NCBI GenBank assembly: GCA_013396915.1
Contig: VWZL01002051.1
Coordinates: 186,001 to 250,000 of the forward strand
Source: Stercorarius parasiticus
Taxonomy: Eukaryota > Chordata > Aves > Charadriiformes > Stercorariidae
Length of the DNA: 64,000 nucleotides
Reading direction: 5' to 3'
The position numbers and the translations under genes were made by a program. This document shows, piece after piece, positions 1 through 11,844 of this stretch. Under the pieces are notes generated by a model, which searched no databases, was not told the DNA's origin, and saw only the letters and a list, made by a program, of their open reading frames with translations. Positions within the stretch are counted from its first letter, which is position 1. The number at the start of each line of letters is the position of its first letter.

Positions 1-3000
1 TCCAGAAATTTAAACTGTAATCCTGAAAGCTGCACGTGCTCTACATCTGCATGATGCAATTACCTTCCCTGGGACCACTCACTTCTTTATCTAAACAGCT
101 CCCTAAGTGTGTTTGCAAGATTGGAGTCTTAGGATATTTTGATTTTAAACAATACAATACCATCAGTATGTAATGGTGACTTGGTGCTGTCATTCATTCA
201 GAAAAACAGAATCTAAATTGTTTCAGCAAGGACTAATCTTTCTCTTCAATGAGAACCACGGTTTTGGCTTTTTGTTGTGCACAGTGTTGTTTTAGAAGAG
301 CGCTTGGTCACTTTTTGAGAAGTATTATATGTGATATTGCCTGTGATAGCAGTGGACTCAGTTTGATGACTTGGGAAATCCCTTCCAGTCCTGTGCTTCT
401 ATATGCATCCAGTCAGTATTACTGTTGCTGTTTGGGTGGGGATTTTTTTTTCTGTTTTTATGTCCAAAATTTTAGTTGAAATACTGCCCCGCACAGCAGC
501 ACGTGCGTTACACTTAAAATGTAGGCTGATGGGAATTCTACAAAAGTAACCCCCTAAAAAAGATATTCTGTGATTACAAATTTACTGGTGTATTCCCGCA
601 GTGGCAAATAGAGAACACGACTGTATCCGCTCTTTTTTTCCCTTCTAGGTTATCCTCTTTTAACAGTGTACCCTGTAGGTGTTCATGTTAGCTGGTATTT
701 CCTTTCAGCGTCTCCAGTAAGTTATCCTTTCATTGGGGTAAGTAAGAGTTTGCAAAACTTTGCACCCTTATTCTTAAATTAAATACTGACAAGGAATGGA
801 AGTGTAAAGCATGCTAATAAGCAAGACCTCCCTGTGGGAACCTGTGATAGAAGACTGTTTCACATTGAGAGGCAGACAGCGCTGTTGACACAGGCTGTCA
901 AAAAGGCTTCATGTCTTTGAAAGAAAATCTTAATCTTCTTTATTCATGTGTGAACAGGTCCAGGCCTTCATCCCGTAGCTCATACGCATTGACTGTTTAA
1001 ACTGTGGGTTGCTAGGCTTTGGGTAGGGTTTGTTTGCTTGTGTCTACATTGTACGAATGGATGAGGACTGAAAATTAAAATCTGTCTGACACAGAGCACT
1101 GCTTTTCTGTCTCTGTTTGAAGAGACATGGCAACCCAGGGTGAAATGAAAAGGAATTTTATTGAGCGCAAAAACCGCTCAGTGTTTAAATGTTGGACGCA
1201 GGAACTGAATGGTCAATTTGGGAGGCTTGTAGGTTGTTTATAGACATTGGGATGGCTGTCAATCACAGTACAATGGTGAAATTTGTGTCGGAAAAAAAGT
1301 GCTTTTTAGTGGCTGAACTCCTGTTTCCTGTTAAAATGCTCACATCAACAAACAAAAAGAGGTTTTGTCTGAAGTTTACAAGCAAGAAAATTTCAGAATA
1401 ACAGAGATGCTGCTACTGTTGTGGCATCTTTTGATCATTGCGGCACTGACTATTTAACATTTAAAACCAAATTTTACAGAGAAAGATCCTATTGCTCTGT
1501 GGATCAGATTCTGCTCTACTTCTGTGGCTTATAAATCAGGAATAGGTCAATTAAATGAATGGAATTGTGTTACTGAAAAGCAGTGTGACAGTGGACTCTA
1601 AGACTTTACTCTGCATATGTCTGTGCTATTAAATACTTTACTTAGATATGTTTTATATGTTATTTATATATTTATAAATCAATAGCAAGGAGAAGCAGAA
1701 GATAAATAGCACATATAAAAAAGTAATCTCTTTCAGCGCTTGTTAATAACAAGTAGAGGAAAGGGGCTTATTTCAGAAGCAATATTCCCCTTTCCAGTTA
1801 TTGTTAAAGCTAATTGGCAGCGTTTTGCTACTTCATTTTACAGAAGTTTATATTATCTCAGCTATAAAATTTAGTACTGAAACTTGGCCAAATGTCAAAC
1901 TTGCCCCTATAGGCTTGGAACAATTAAAAAAAAAAAAAAAAAGAGGGAACTGAGGGGAAATAGAAATAAGCCTATTTTAAAAGAATAAAATTTAAAATGT
2001 TCAAGCTCTTGGCGTTTTCTGGATTTATAAGACAAAAAAGCATGTTTTACAGAACACCGGCTGAGAGTTCATCCCTCAAAATCTGCTATAAAGTGTGGGT
2101 TTTGGGCCCCTGCAGTATTCGTAGGAGGGAAGAGAAAGAAAACAGTTTCTCCCATTGTTTTTGTTTCACCTCAGATCATTGCAGCCCCCCAACCCTAAAT
2201 CTTTGTGCTCCAATGGTAGGGGAAGCAGAGAAGTTCAAATGGAGCAAGGCACGGCAGACCTACCATCCAAGTGATAGGTCATACTAAGTTCTTCCCAACC
2301 TTATGAGCATTCAGCCCTTATATTTTCCATAAGCACTGGGGGCTTGCAGAGTGTGGTAGGACCTCTCACACAGTTTTCAGGTTCTGAGTGACAAGGCTCT
2401 TCCTTTGTGTTCACTTTCACATTTTCACTAGTTTCCTCAATGTACGTATAAGTGTTTACACTACTTTTTGTGTGTTTCTGAGGTTTTCCACCGGCATGTG
2501 CAGTAATACATTACTTGCCATTTTATATGGCAGAGGTGTGTGTATGCTTAATCCTAGAATAACCACCACCTTCAGTGCTATCAAATGTGGTAGCTATTGC
2601 CAAGATCAGTCGCTTCTTCCTCCTCCCCCTTAAAAATGAGCCTTAAAAATCTGCAATGTAGATAATGACTTAAGTGTTTGTGATGAGGAACTCTCTTGTT
2701 TAATTTTTAAATGAGAGGGCATATATGAGGGAAGACTCTGAAAAAAAAGGTTCCTATGGCTCTGTAGATTTCTGAAATTTGTTGGCTATTTATCTTTTGG
2801 AAACTTTGCTTAATTCCTTTATCAGCTTAAGGTACAGGGCTCATACAAAATGCAGAGTGGTAATCATACCACTGCTTTCCAAACTGGAGTTGCTCTTTTT
2901 TGAGATCTATCTTTCCTTCTTTCAATTTAAATTTAGCATAGTAAACTAAGTACAGCCCTCAATAGTGATTTAGTAATTGTTTATTTACTGCAACTTGCTC

Positions 3001-3319
3001 TCTTTTCAGATTTTGTTGTCTTTACAGGCCTGAGATAAACCAATGGGAATAAGTGAAAAGCTGAAGAGTACTTTAATTTACATTTGGAGGGAGAATGAAT
3101 TTTTTTAGTCCCTGTATGTAGCACTTGACCTGCTCAATGGAGGGTAGAGGAAGGTCTCACCTGGAGGTTCATTTTCTCTCCTCATGCATCCTGCATTGCT
3201 CACTGCAAAAGAGTTTTCCCTCTGCGTTCCCTTTAGCCACAGCTGCATTTGGCTTCAGCAGGAATGCAGCTTCCTGAGTGAGATGCCGTGGGGTTTTCCA
3301 AGCACCACACTTCTGTTCT
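1..3319. other. Unique AT-rich DNA without a recognisable gene
   Basis: I see no known gene or transposon here. The stretch holds a 17-base A tract at 1926-1942, whose upstream flank I do not recognise as a retroposed RNA, and one exon-like segment at 649-737 described separately. Open frames at 249-479, 1189-1401 and 1997-2287 show no domain or splice structure and look like chance. Confidence 0.6.
649..737 (+). other. Exon-like segment between strong splice-site matches
   Basis: A pyrimidine-rich stretch ending in CTTCTAG precedes position 649, and GTAAGT begins at 738, so both splice-site consensus sequences are well matched. The enclosed 89 bases have one open frame, with codons from 651 to 737 (29 codons: two leading bases, ending on a codon boundary). 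The hypothetical peptide is hydrophobic and aromatic (starts YPLLTVYP). I recognise no family, and the other two frames contain stops. Sites of this quality also arise by chance, so this is a candidate only. Confidence 0.15.
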
Positions 3320-3470
3320 TGCCCCTGTACTGCCACCCTGGGCAGCACTGGGTGATTTGAATCACTTAGCTATACATCATTTTTCCTTCTTCTGTAAAAT
3401 GGGAGCATTGATAAGGGTTCTTCATAAAAGTAATGATGGAAATGGATTTTATGAAGAGCATAGTTGCTGT
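3320..3470 (+). repeat. Probable MIR-like SINE remnant
   Basis: The segment around 3355-3440 resembles the core of MIR elements: an AATCACTTA block, a pyrimidine-rich CTTCTTCTGTAAAATGGGA block, then GATAA and a TTCATAAAAG block, in the order seen in MIR. MIR copies are ancient and strongly diverged in amniotes, which fits the many mismatches. The match is from memory, not alignment, and the limits are approximate. An unrelated AT-rich sequence is the alternative. Confidence 0.4.
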
Positions 3471-3779
3471 TGTTTATTGCTACTCATAAGTCTCATCTGA
3501 GTAAAGTCTTCTGATTTCTTTCCCTTCATCAATACATCCACACAGCTTATGTTGCTTTCTCCCTGCCTTCCTAAGGGGTGAATATGTCGTCTCTTGCAGA
3601 AAACTAGAACACTTGTATTTGTGCTTTCACTCATCATATTCCACGTTAACTCTTCTAATGTTCTACTACTTATTATTCTTGTTCTAACCTCTTGCAAGTG
3701 TAGCAAGGTGGCAATATATATTGTTCTTGCATGATCAATACATTATTTTCGTTTATTACCAAGCCACTTACGCTTAGCG

Positions 3780-4150
3780 TGCTTTATCTTCTACTGTCCT
3801 AGGTTTGCTGTCTTTGTTGTCAGTAATGCCAAAGGCAGAGCTTTCTTAATATGCTCACCCTATTCCCATCCTCTCGACTTCTTCCTCTCTGCCATGAGCT
3901 GCTTGTGAAGTCTTGATTTGCCAAGGTCTTCCCATCTTCAAATGCCTCCTAAAGACTGACTTACTCTGTAAGTATTGTAAAAGGAAACAATTTTGCTTGC
4001 TCTTCTTCCCTGGTGTCCTTCAGTCTTTGCTCTGCAATGTAGAGTCATTGGGGGCAGGGACTGGGTTGGATTCTCTGAATGTTGACAACTACTTTATTTT
4101 TTGGGACATTATAGCTGACATAGAGGGGCTGCTGCAAGCTCGGCAGATAG
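3780..4150 (+). repeat. Probable L2-like LINE 3' remnant
   Basis: The order of short blocks matches the 3' part of LINE L2: CCATCTTCAAATGCCTCCTAAA near 3930-3955, a CTTCTTCCCTGG stretch near 4003, then a GGGGGCAGGGACTGG block at about 4050, corresponding to the well-known GGGCAGGGACTG segment near the L2 end. L2 remnants occur at low density in bird genomes. The 117-codon frame at 3913-4266 lies across it and shows no protein family. Boundaries are approximate. Confidence 0.45.
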
Positions 4151-7100
4151 CTGGGAACTATATGCCGCATAAGGTGGTCGAACAACAGGCTACATCTTTC
4201 AGGCAGCAAGTGTTCCTCCCCCTCCCCCCTTCCTCCAGGCTTTATTCTGGAGGTCTAAGTTTATAACAAAAGAAACAAAAAGGTTTTTATATAAATGGAA
4301 AAGCAAATGGAGCCCAGCTCATGTTACAACTCAGCCTTCTGACAGCCAGGAATGGAGATCTGCCCTACTTAGAGGCCTCTCTTTCCTCTGAACTGCAAGG
4401 GAGCTTTTAATATTCCCTCACTCGCTCTCAGTGCTCCCTGATTAGACCTTCAGCTCTGGCTTGGTATTAGCCCAAACTGTACATTTGGCAAAGGTTGCTG
4501 CAAAAGTTTTGTCTGTACAGTAACTACAACAGTGGAGCCATTATCCACCGCCTCAGCGCTATCAGTGTATAAATAAGAAGCAGGGTATATATGTACAGTG
4601 TTGTGATTGCTCAGAAAGCTCCACTGTGTTGCAAATCCTTTAAAATAATACACCGAGAAAGTATTTTGACTTTCCATTAGTCATAAAAGGCAACATTTTT
4701 AATATGCCTGATTAAATTAAGTCAGGGAGATAAATGTGTGCTGTTTTTTCTTTTTCTTCAGAGATTGATGGAAACTGCCCAACACTTTTGGTGTTGGTAC
4801 TTATATATGTTTAAATTTAAGAGGGTGCTTTAAGTTAATAAAGCAGGTGCCAGAATGCCCTAGCGAGGTGAAGGCTAAATCCAAACTTCATACTCAGATG
4901 CCTAATTTTAGGCAAGGCAGTATCTGTTGGATTAAATATCTTTTATTAGACTAACTATTTAAAAAAAAATGACATGGGAACACAAATCATTCTCTTGGTG
5001 TGCACTAAAAATTTGGGGGAAATCATTCACATTTTGAGAAGTGGTCTGTGCTGTAATTAAACCACACTTTATACTTGATTTCTTGGTGTGCAGACTTACT
5101 GCAAGCCATGTAACAAAGGTGGAATACCATTTTAAAAGGCAAATGCCTGGAAAAGCTGCAAAATGTAGTGAAACCCCTATTGAAAACCACAGATTGCTGC
5201 CAGGCTTTGAGGTTGAATCACTCTAGTTTCCTGTTAAGACGATTTGTAAGTGACAAAATGTTTTCCTATTTTTTAATTCTTTTCTTCCTTTAAAATGAGA
5301 GCTTCCTCAAGCTTATGGTCTGTAAAATAATAAAGATTTTGGACAGTGAGGGAAAAGAACAAGGTTATGCTACGGCCCCAAAACAAAATGGAAAGTGTGG
5401 TCACTGGCAGGAACAATTTGAATCGGACATATTTTATGGAAAAAATCACTATCTGGCTTCCTGTAGGATTATCTCAGTACATAAAAATGACTAAAGAGAA
5501 TGAGAAACTTGGGCAGGACTATTCAAAGTAATGCAAACGCAGCATACAGAGCATCCCACAGCTCCTTTCTGTGCAAGACATCATCCAATGTCATCATCTC
5601 TTTTCTTAACTTTTTTTGCCCTTTGTTATGCTTTCTGACTTTGCAGGAGAGGGAAGCATGAGGAGATTTCAGGGATATTATTTTCTCTAGTTTTATAAAG
5701 GGACCAGATAACAAAACAGAACCCAGATGACCTTTAGAGCTGCGGGTGACCCCGTTTGATGAATGCTGGGCACTCGTATTGTGATGTGTCCTTTCCACTT
5801 ACAGCCCATAAACTCGAAACTCCCAAAGTGCGTAGCTGCAGACCTGTGCTGGTGAAGAAACAGATGGGCGTAAATCATTGATATTTGGAGCCAACCATTT
5901 TCACGATGCCAACTTTCATGCATTGTAAAAATGGCTAATTGCTTTTCTTTCCTAACTGCCTTTCACTTGCTGAGATGCCATTAGCCTTTAGCTCTTTGTT
6001 TTTATATACTCGGCTATTTTGTTAGCGCTCCGCACTCTATACCCGTGCTTCTGTTTCTCAGGATGTTAGACAGTGAATTATCTATTCATTTCAGAGACAT
6101 CCCTCCCAATTTCGAGAATGAATGCAAAAGGGAAGTTGGATAAGCACTTTGTTTCTCTTCTAATTTAAAATCTACTAAAAAAAATTATGTGTAGGTTAGT
6201 GTGTATGGGGGAGATCCTTCAGTTTCTGCTGACAGTAGAAAGATTTATGGGGAGAAAGACTCCTTTAGATGACTCTTGCTGTCTTATGAGAAATATTATA
6301 TGCGGATTTACAGATCTACCTAATTTTTATGCCTGTACACTCCTCCTTAAAAGGATTGCCAGCTTTGTCAAACAGTGAGGTTTGGGTACAGTTAGCTTTT
6401 CCTTCTCCTGGAAAGAATACATTGACTTTGACTGGTTTGCCCTTTGTCAGCCTGGTCTTTAGGACTCTGAATCTCATCCTAAAGGCTGCTCTGTAGATGG
6501 CAAAGTAGAAAATGAGTGTTCATTGCCTGAGCACTGCATTGCTTTAGCTAAAACTGAGAAGACTTCATTCTATATTGTAATAGGTCTGGCAAAAGGAAGC
6601 CAAGAGCCTCACGGGGGGCCAGCAGGGTTTTGGTTCTCAGTCTGAGTTTGCTTCTGAGCTTTTTCTTAATATCACAATGGGCTCTTGCTGTGTACTTCTA
6701 ATGCCTCAGCAATGAAGTCAGGGTATATTATGCCATCTGTCCAGGAGTCAACACTGCAGGTCAAGCTAATTTAAACTGGCACTTTTCATCTCCGTATGCC
6801 TGTATGCATTACATTTAATAGTTTAAGTGAGTGATTGTATCTCCTGACCCTGCAACAAAGGAGAAAGCTCATGTTTGTATTTTTTCATTATATTTAGTTG
6901 TCAGGGATAGGGACATTTGATCCTTTCATGCAAAATATAGTTAAACCAGTGACTGATACTCAACGTTTGTTTTAGGAATGGTTGGGGGGTTTTAAAATTA
7001 TTTTTCATCCCCCCCTTCTATCTTTTTTTTGAAAGTTAAGGAAGGAGGCAAATTTATATATGGTGAAATTTTGTAAATTTAATCCTGGTTTGAAAAGTTT

Positions 7101-10100
7101 AAATGTAAAAATCAAAACTCTTATTTCTTCTTCACATTGACAGTTAAAAATTTATGGGGGTACTGCTTGCCCTGTGGCAAACAGAAGAGTCAAGTGATGA
7201 TCATGGAGCAAAATCATGCTCATAAATACTTTGTAAAAGAGCAACCTCTGCATCACTATTTCTCATTTAAGCTCTTCAAGGAACTTTGGGGAGTTAAATG
7301 TAGAGAGGTGATAGGTGAATCGTCGGAATGGAAATTTGATAAATGAAAAATGAGCATAATAGCATAATATATGTTGTTCAATCCAGGGAAACTCATCTGA
7401 AGATTAGTACTCAGTTTGATTTGTCTGTCATGTTTTTCTTCCTTCTGTCTGCTGTTTCTCTGACTTGCTACTTCTCCGACTTGCTATTTCTCCTGGCCAC
7501 CATGTTTCCAGCATTTTCCTTTTTCTATCCCCCAAGAAATAGAATCATTACTGAGGAGAGAAGGAGAAGAAGGATCATACACAAGTATTTATTTCTTAAA
7601 CACATCTGAAGTTTGGAACAGGAATACTGTTCCTGTGATTAGCTTGTCAATAAGCTATTTTCCCTCATTTACAAAAATCTTATACAACTACAGTAACATA
7701 AATCTATCTCCTGCAGCCGTACTAGCCCAGGGCGCCAAAGTTATGACTGTTGATCTGAAATTAATTTCATAACCAACTGAAGTATATCTATGCAAATTAC
7801 TTGTGTAGACAGATATATGGATTGTTAGTTTTTGTTGCAGTAAAGAATCTTCTTCTTAGAGAAAACCTAGTCCTATCTGATGGCCATGGCCAGCTATTGA
7901 TCTACTACCTTTCCGTGATGTGAACCTTTTGTCATTTATCAAAACTGTGGCACCTTTCAACACACACATACACAGAAGTCTAAATGTGAAGAAATGAGAA
8001 TAAATACTTTGAGCATTAAACACTACACGGGGGCAGAAAGAAGAGGCATAGGCCCTCCTTGTCAACCAAGAGACCCTGAAACTGAGAGAAACCAAAGGAG
8101 AAAATGTGACTGAGCCGAGAGCAAACATGTAGATGTAAAGGTATAGACTGCCCAAGGTACAACTTATAGCTGAAAATATTTGAACTGCCAAAATTAACGT
8201 TTTTCCAGAAAGTTATTAATTTCACACTCTGTGCACTAGTGATGTTAGACTTAGTAAGAGGAGCACAAATATATTGAATCACTTGTTAATAAGGGTAGAA
8301 GAAGCGGAAAACACAATATGCAAGGTATTTTTCATATAATACTGAATGTAATTTCATATATGTGTTCTTGTACAAAGAAATTTCTGTGCTACAAGTAGCT
8401 ACAAACAGGATAAATAACAAGATTTTGAACTAGGATTAAAAAAATGGAAAGAACTATAGTTCTTTCAGAAACACTGGCAACATTTTCAATATTAACCCCT
8501 GTATTTTAATACTGTTTCTCTGCATCTCAGATATATTGAAATTTGGTATACTGATTTATAGTTTATTAATCAAAATGTCACTGTAAAGTAATTCTTACCA
8601 TTATTGTGAGTTAAATATTGTATTCAAGGTAAAGGTTACCTGTCCAGAAGCTAGATTCATAATTGAGAAGTGGGACTAATGGCATATTAGACCATTGGTG
8701 AAAGAGGAAAATTATGAGAAGCTATAATGGTGACTTCATTGGCTGCTATAAATCTCGGAGTGTAATGATGTCACATAGAACTGTGTCTTTAAAAAGACAT
8801 TAAATTAATCCAGCACGGCAAGACAAAAGTGGCTTAGAATTACACGTTAATGTTAATCCAGAGCACACTGTAATATAAACTCAAAATCAATTTCTAAAGA
8901 AGGACCTTGGCAAATGTAATGAATAAGTACAGAAACTCCCATTATCGGTAATAAAACTATTTTAAAAATGGAAGAATGAACATGTATTAGTTTAAATGTG
9001 TTGTACTTACACAGCATGATAGAAAAGTGAGGTACTTATTCATGCCTGCAATTCTAGTGTATCTAAATCACAGGAAGGACCATCGCAAAAGAGCATTTAG
9101 GGAGAAGAGGGAAGGGGCTGGTAGTCATTAGCAACAAAATAAGTGAGAAGTTTTTGTGGGAGAGGGAGGGCTGGAAAGGGATTTGGCCTCATTTCCTTCC
9201 AGCAGACTAAATGATGTTATTCTACATTATAAAAATGGACTTAATGACTGGGCATTTTCCTTTAATTTCGCTTAGGCCCTGTCTGTTGTTTTCAGCCCTT
9301 GCTGCCATGGCAGCACATTTCCACCCATGAAGCACCAGAGTCATTGATAACAAACACCGCTGATGGTGCATATTGCAACTGTCCCCCATGCTTCCTAGAG
9401 AACTGTTCCCCACAGGAGACACGCTCTGGATTTTGCCTTGATTGGCATGGCACAACGGGCCTTGCACAGGAATCAGGAATTTCCTACACAACTTTCTGAC
9501 ACCCTTTCTAGCTCTTTTTTTCTATGGATAGGCCTTCTGTTTCATGGTCTCAGCTGAACTTAGGGGTGAGCTTGCTCTTTTGCATTTCGCAAGAGAGAGG
9601 AAGAGTCTTGAGGGAGTTGCTGCCCAGGACCCCAAGGTGCAGGGATCTTGGCCTCCAGAAAACCTTTTCAGAGCACAAAACCACAGCCAAGCCCATGGCT
9701 GTCACTTTGCTTACCTTTGTGGCAATTAACCTGCTTGTTTTGCCTCAGACGGTCTTGGATTTATGAAGTTTTATACCATGTGTATGTATCAACTGTAGAC
9801 GTTTGAGTGGGTGAAGGCACTCATTTGAAACACAGCAAACAACAGAATTGCACTTACTGCACTGCACTCTGAAGAAATTCTGTGAACTACCTTTTGGTAA
9901 TACAGCCCTGTGTTCATTTTTTTCCAGCAGATAAAAATGCAGCAGAACAAAAAATTCATGGGATCTTGAGGCCGCAAATCCTTCTTGTTTGCATAAGCTT
10001 TTGGGAACAGAAGATTTTGTTTTCCCTGCACATCTGACTTCACATGAATTTTGCTTTTTAGGAAGAAAGGGCATTCTGTGTTTGGTCTGCAGATGGCTAA

Positions 10101-10758
10101 ATGGATGATCGTCCCTGTGGGCTTTATAAACCAGGCTTTTGGCTTGGTTGGGAATACCTTCTTAGGAGATTGATGCCAGGTTTGTTTTTTTTCCCTCTAC
10201 TGTGCATGGTGCTCTGCTGATCTGTCTTTGGAACAAGTCACATGCCAGTTGCTTGGGAAAGGAGATCTATTGGTGACCGACATTACAAAGAGTCCACAGA
10301 AGATTAAAAGAACTTTATTCTTTTTTCTGCTCTTCTTTTATCTTCCTCTTTTCTCTCTGGGCTTGTGTAAGTTTATTTAGTAGGCAGAGTTATGATATGT
10401 AATAAATAAGGATATCTTAGAACAAGCTTCTGGCAAAAAACATACTGGATTTACTGATACTTGATTAAATATAGAAGAAATAAAGTGACAAATGTACAGA
10501 AATACTTGGCTAGGTATAGGCATTAATAGAAATTATTTATTGACATTGCTTCTCAAAATCAGGAAATGACTGGAAATGATCAGAAATCTATCTGTTATAA
10601 TTTTATTAGGCCTTTCTCCCTATTATGTAGAAACTACAGGAATTTAAACCTTATTTATTGTGCATGACCAATAAACAAATTAGACAAAGACAACTTTCTG
10701 TCTTATCCCTTTTCCCCAAGAAATTTAAATTAATAGGATGCTTTTAATATGCCAATAA
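4151..10758. other. Unique AT-rich DNA without a recognisable gene
   Basis: Nothing in this stretch matches a gene family or transposon that I can recognise. It contains a 17-base tandem duplication near 7454-7487 (a CTGACTTGCTA core, twice) and a perfect 16-base palindrome at 9300-9315. Open frames such as 7856-8191 (minus), 9524-9766 (plus) and 9745-10074 (minus) are short, mutually overlapping on both strands, and have no motif. Confidence 0.6.
9300..9315. repeat. Perfect 16-base palindrome
   Basis: TGCTGCCATGGCAGCA reads the same on both strands, with CCATGG at its centre. It lies in a slightly GC-richer patch. It has no obvious partner element. Confidence 0.9.
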
Positions 10759-10783
10759 GGGGGGGGTGGGGAGGGAGGGGAGG
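10759..10783 (+). other. G-quadruplex-type run
   Basis: The plus strand carries consecutive runs of eight, four, three and four G separated by single T or A bases, then a further GG. This satisfies the usual pattern for an intramolecular G-quadruplex with one-base loops. It lies about 140 bases upstream of the CR1 insertion at 10922. Folding or function cannot be judged from sequence alone. Confidence 0.7.
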
Positions 10784-10921
10784 AAAAAATCCTATTATAT
10801 AACTTCAAGACAGAATAGCTTGAACATTTTATTCCAGTAGTGACATACTGCCATGTAGTGGCACCTTATATCAATAATTACTTCTTATTTTGTTTAACCA
10901 ATGTGGATTTTTTTCCTTTGG

Positions 10922-11844
10922 TCAATCATGCACCCTCAGTAAGTTCGCAGGCGACACCAAACTAGGTGGGAGTGTTGATCTGCTTGAGGGTAGGAAGGCT
11001 CTACAGAGGGACCTGGACAGGCTGGATCCATGGGCCAAGGCCAATTGTATGAGGTTTAATAAGGCCAAGTGCCGGGTCCTGCATTTCGGTCACAACAACC
11101 CCAAGCAACGCTACAGGCTTGGGGAAGAGTGGCTAGAAAGCTGCCCGGCAGAAAAGGACCTGGGGGTGCTGGTGGACAACCAGCTTAACATGAGCCAGCA
11201 GTGTGCCCAGGTGGCCAAGAAGGCCAACAGCATTCTGGCTTGTATCAGGAATAGCGTGGCCAGCAGGAGTAGGGAAGTGATCGTGCCTCTGTACTTGGCA
11301 CTGGTGAGGCCTCACCTCGAGTACTGTGTTCAGTTCTGGGCCCCTCTGTACAAGAGGGACATTGAAGTGCTGGAGCGGGTCCAGAGGAGAGCTACCAAGC
11401 TGGTGAGGGGTCTGGAGACCAAGCCATATGAGGAGAGGCTGAGGGAACTGGGCATGTTTAGTTTGGAGAAGAGGAGGCTGAGAGGAGACCTCATTGCCCT
11501 CTACAACTACCTGAAAGGAGGCTGCAGAGAGGTGGGTGTTGGCCTCTTCTCCCAGGTGAATAATGACAGGACCAGAGGAAATGGTCTGAAGTTGCGGCAG
11601 GGGAGGTTTAGATTAGATATTAGGAAGAATGACTTTCTACTGAAAGAGTGGTCAGGCACTGGAACAGCCTGCCCAGGGAGGTGGTTGAGTCACCATCCCT
11701 AGAGGTATTTAAGAAACGTGTAGATTTGGCACTTCAGGGCATGCTCTAGTGACAGAGATTGTAGGGGGGTTTTTTTGTGTGTGTATGGTTGGACTCGATG
11801 ATCTCAAAGGTCCTTTCCAACCATGAAGATTCTATGATTCTATG
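10922..11844 (+). mobile_element. CR1 LINE, 5'-truncated
   Basis: This is a chicken-repeat-1 family non-LTR retrotransposon covering the last 920 bases or so of the element. It enters in the reverse transcriptase region of ORF2, runs through the coding end and 3' untranslated region, and finishes in the tail ATTCTATGATTCTATG at 11829-11844. The segment before the tail (GGTTGGACTCGATGATCTCA) is the conserved CR1 3' end. Extreme 5' truncation is the normal result of target-primed reverse transcription in this family. It has the longest surviving open frame among the CR1 copies here. There is a GT-rich expansion near 11774-11784 in the 3' region. The exact 5' boundary is uncertain by about 10 bases. 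Confidence 0.95.
10926..11749 (+). pseudogene. CR1 ORF2 C-terminal remnant (reverse transcriptase)
   Basis: This is the C-terminal part of the CR1 endonuclease/reverse transcriptase. The peptide begins with [13 protein letters not shown]. In CR1 proteins this is the catalytic FADD box, so the first aspartate is replaced by glycine (GGC at 10950-10952), which should abolish catalysis. Family blocks follow in the expected order: [67 protein letters not shown] and DRTRGNG. The frame is then lost near 11643-11646, where one A appears to be missing. The continuation ([13 protein letters not shown] block) lies in the next frame and ends at TAG 11747-11749. In the first frame a false stop appears at 11700-11702. 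A dead fragment with no start codon of its own. Confidence 0.93.

Noticed and set aside
1926..1942. A17 tract as the tail of a processed pseudogene
   Set aside because: The upstream sequence matches no RNA or gene I recognise, and no flanking target duplication is visible.
3913..4266. 117-codon plus-strand frame
   Set aside because: Overlies a probable L2 remnant and has no recognisable protein motif.
9524..9766. Two overlapping plus-strand frames near a TTTTGCCTCAG acceptor-like site
   Set aside because: Both frames are short, in different registers, and have no family signature; no matching donor was found.
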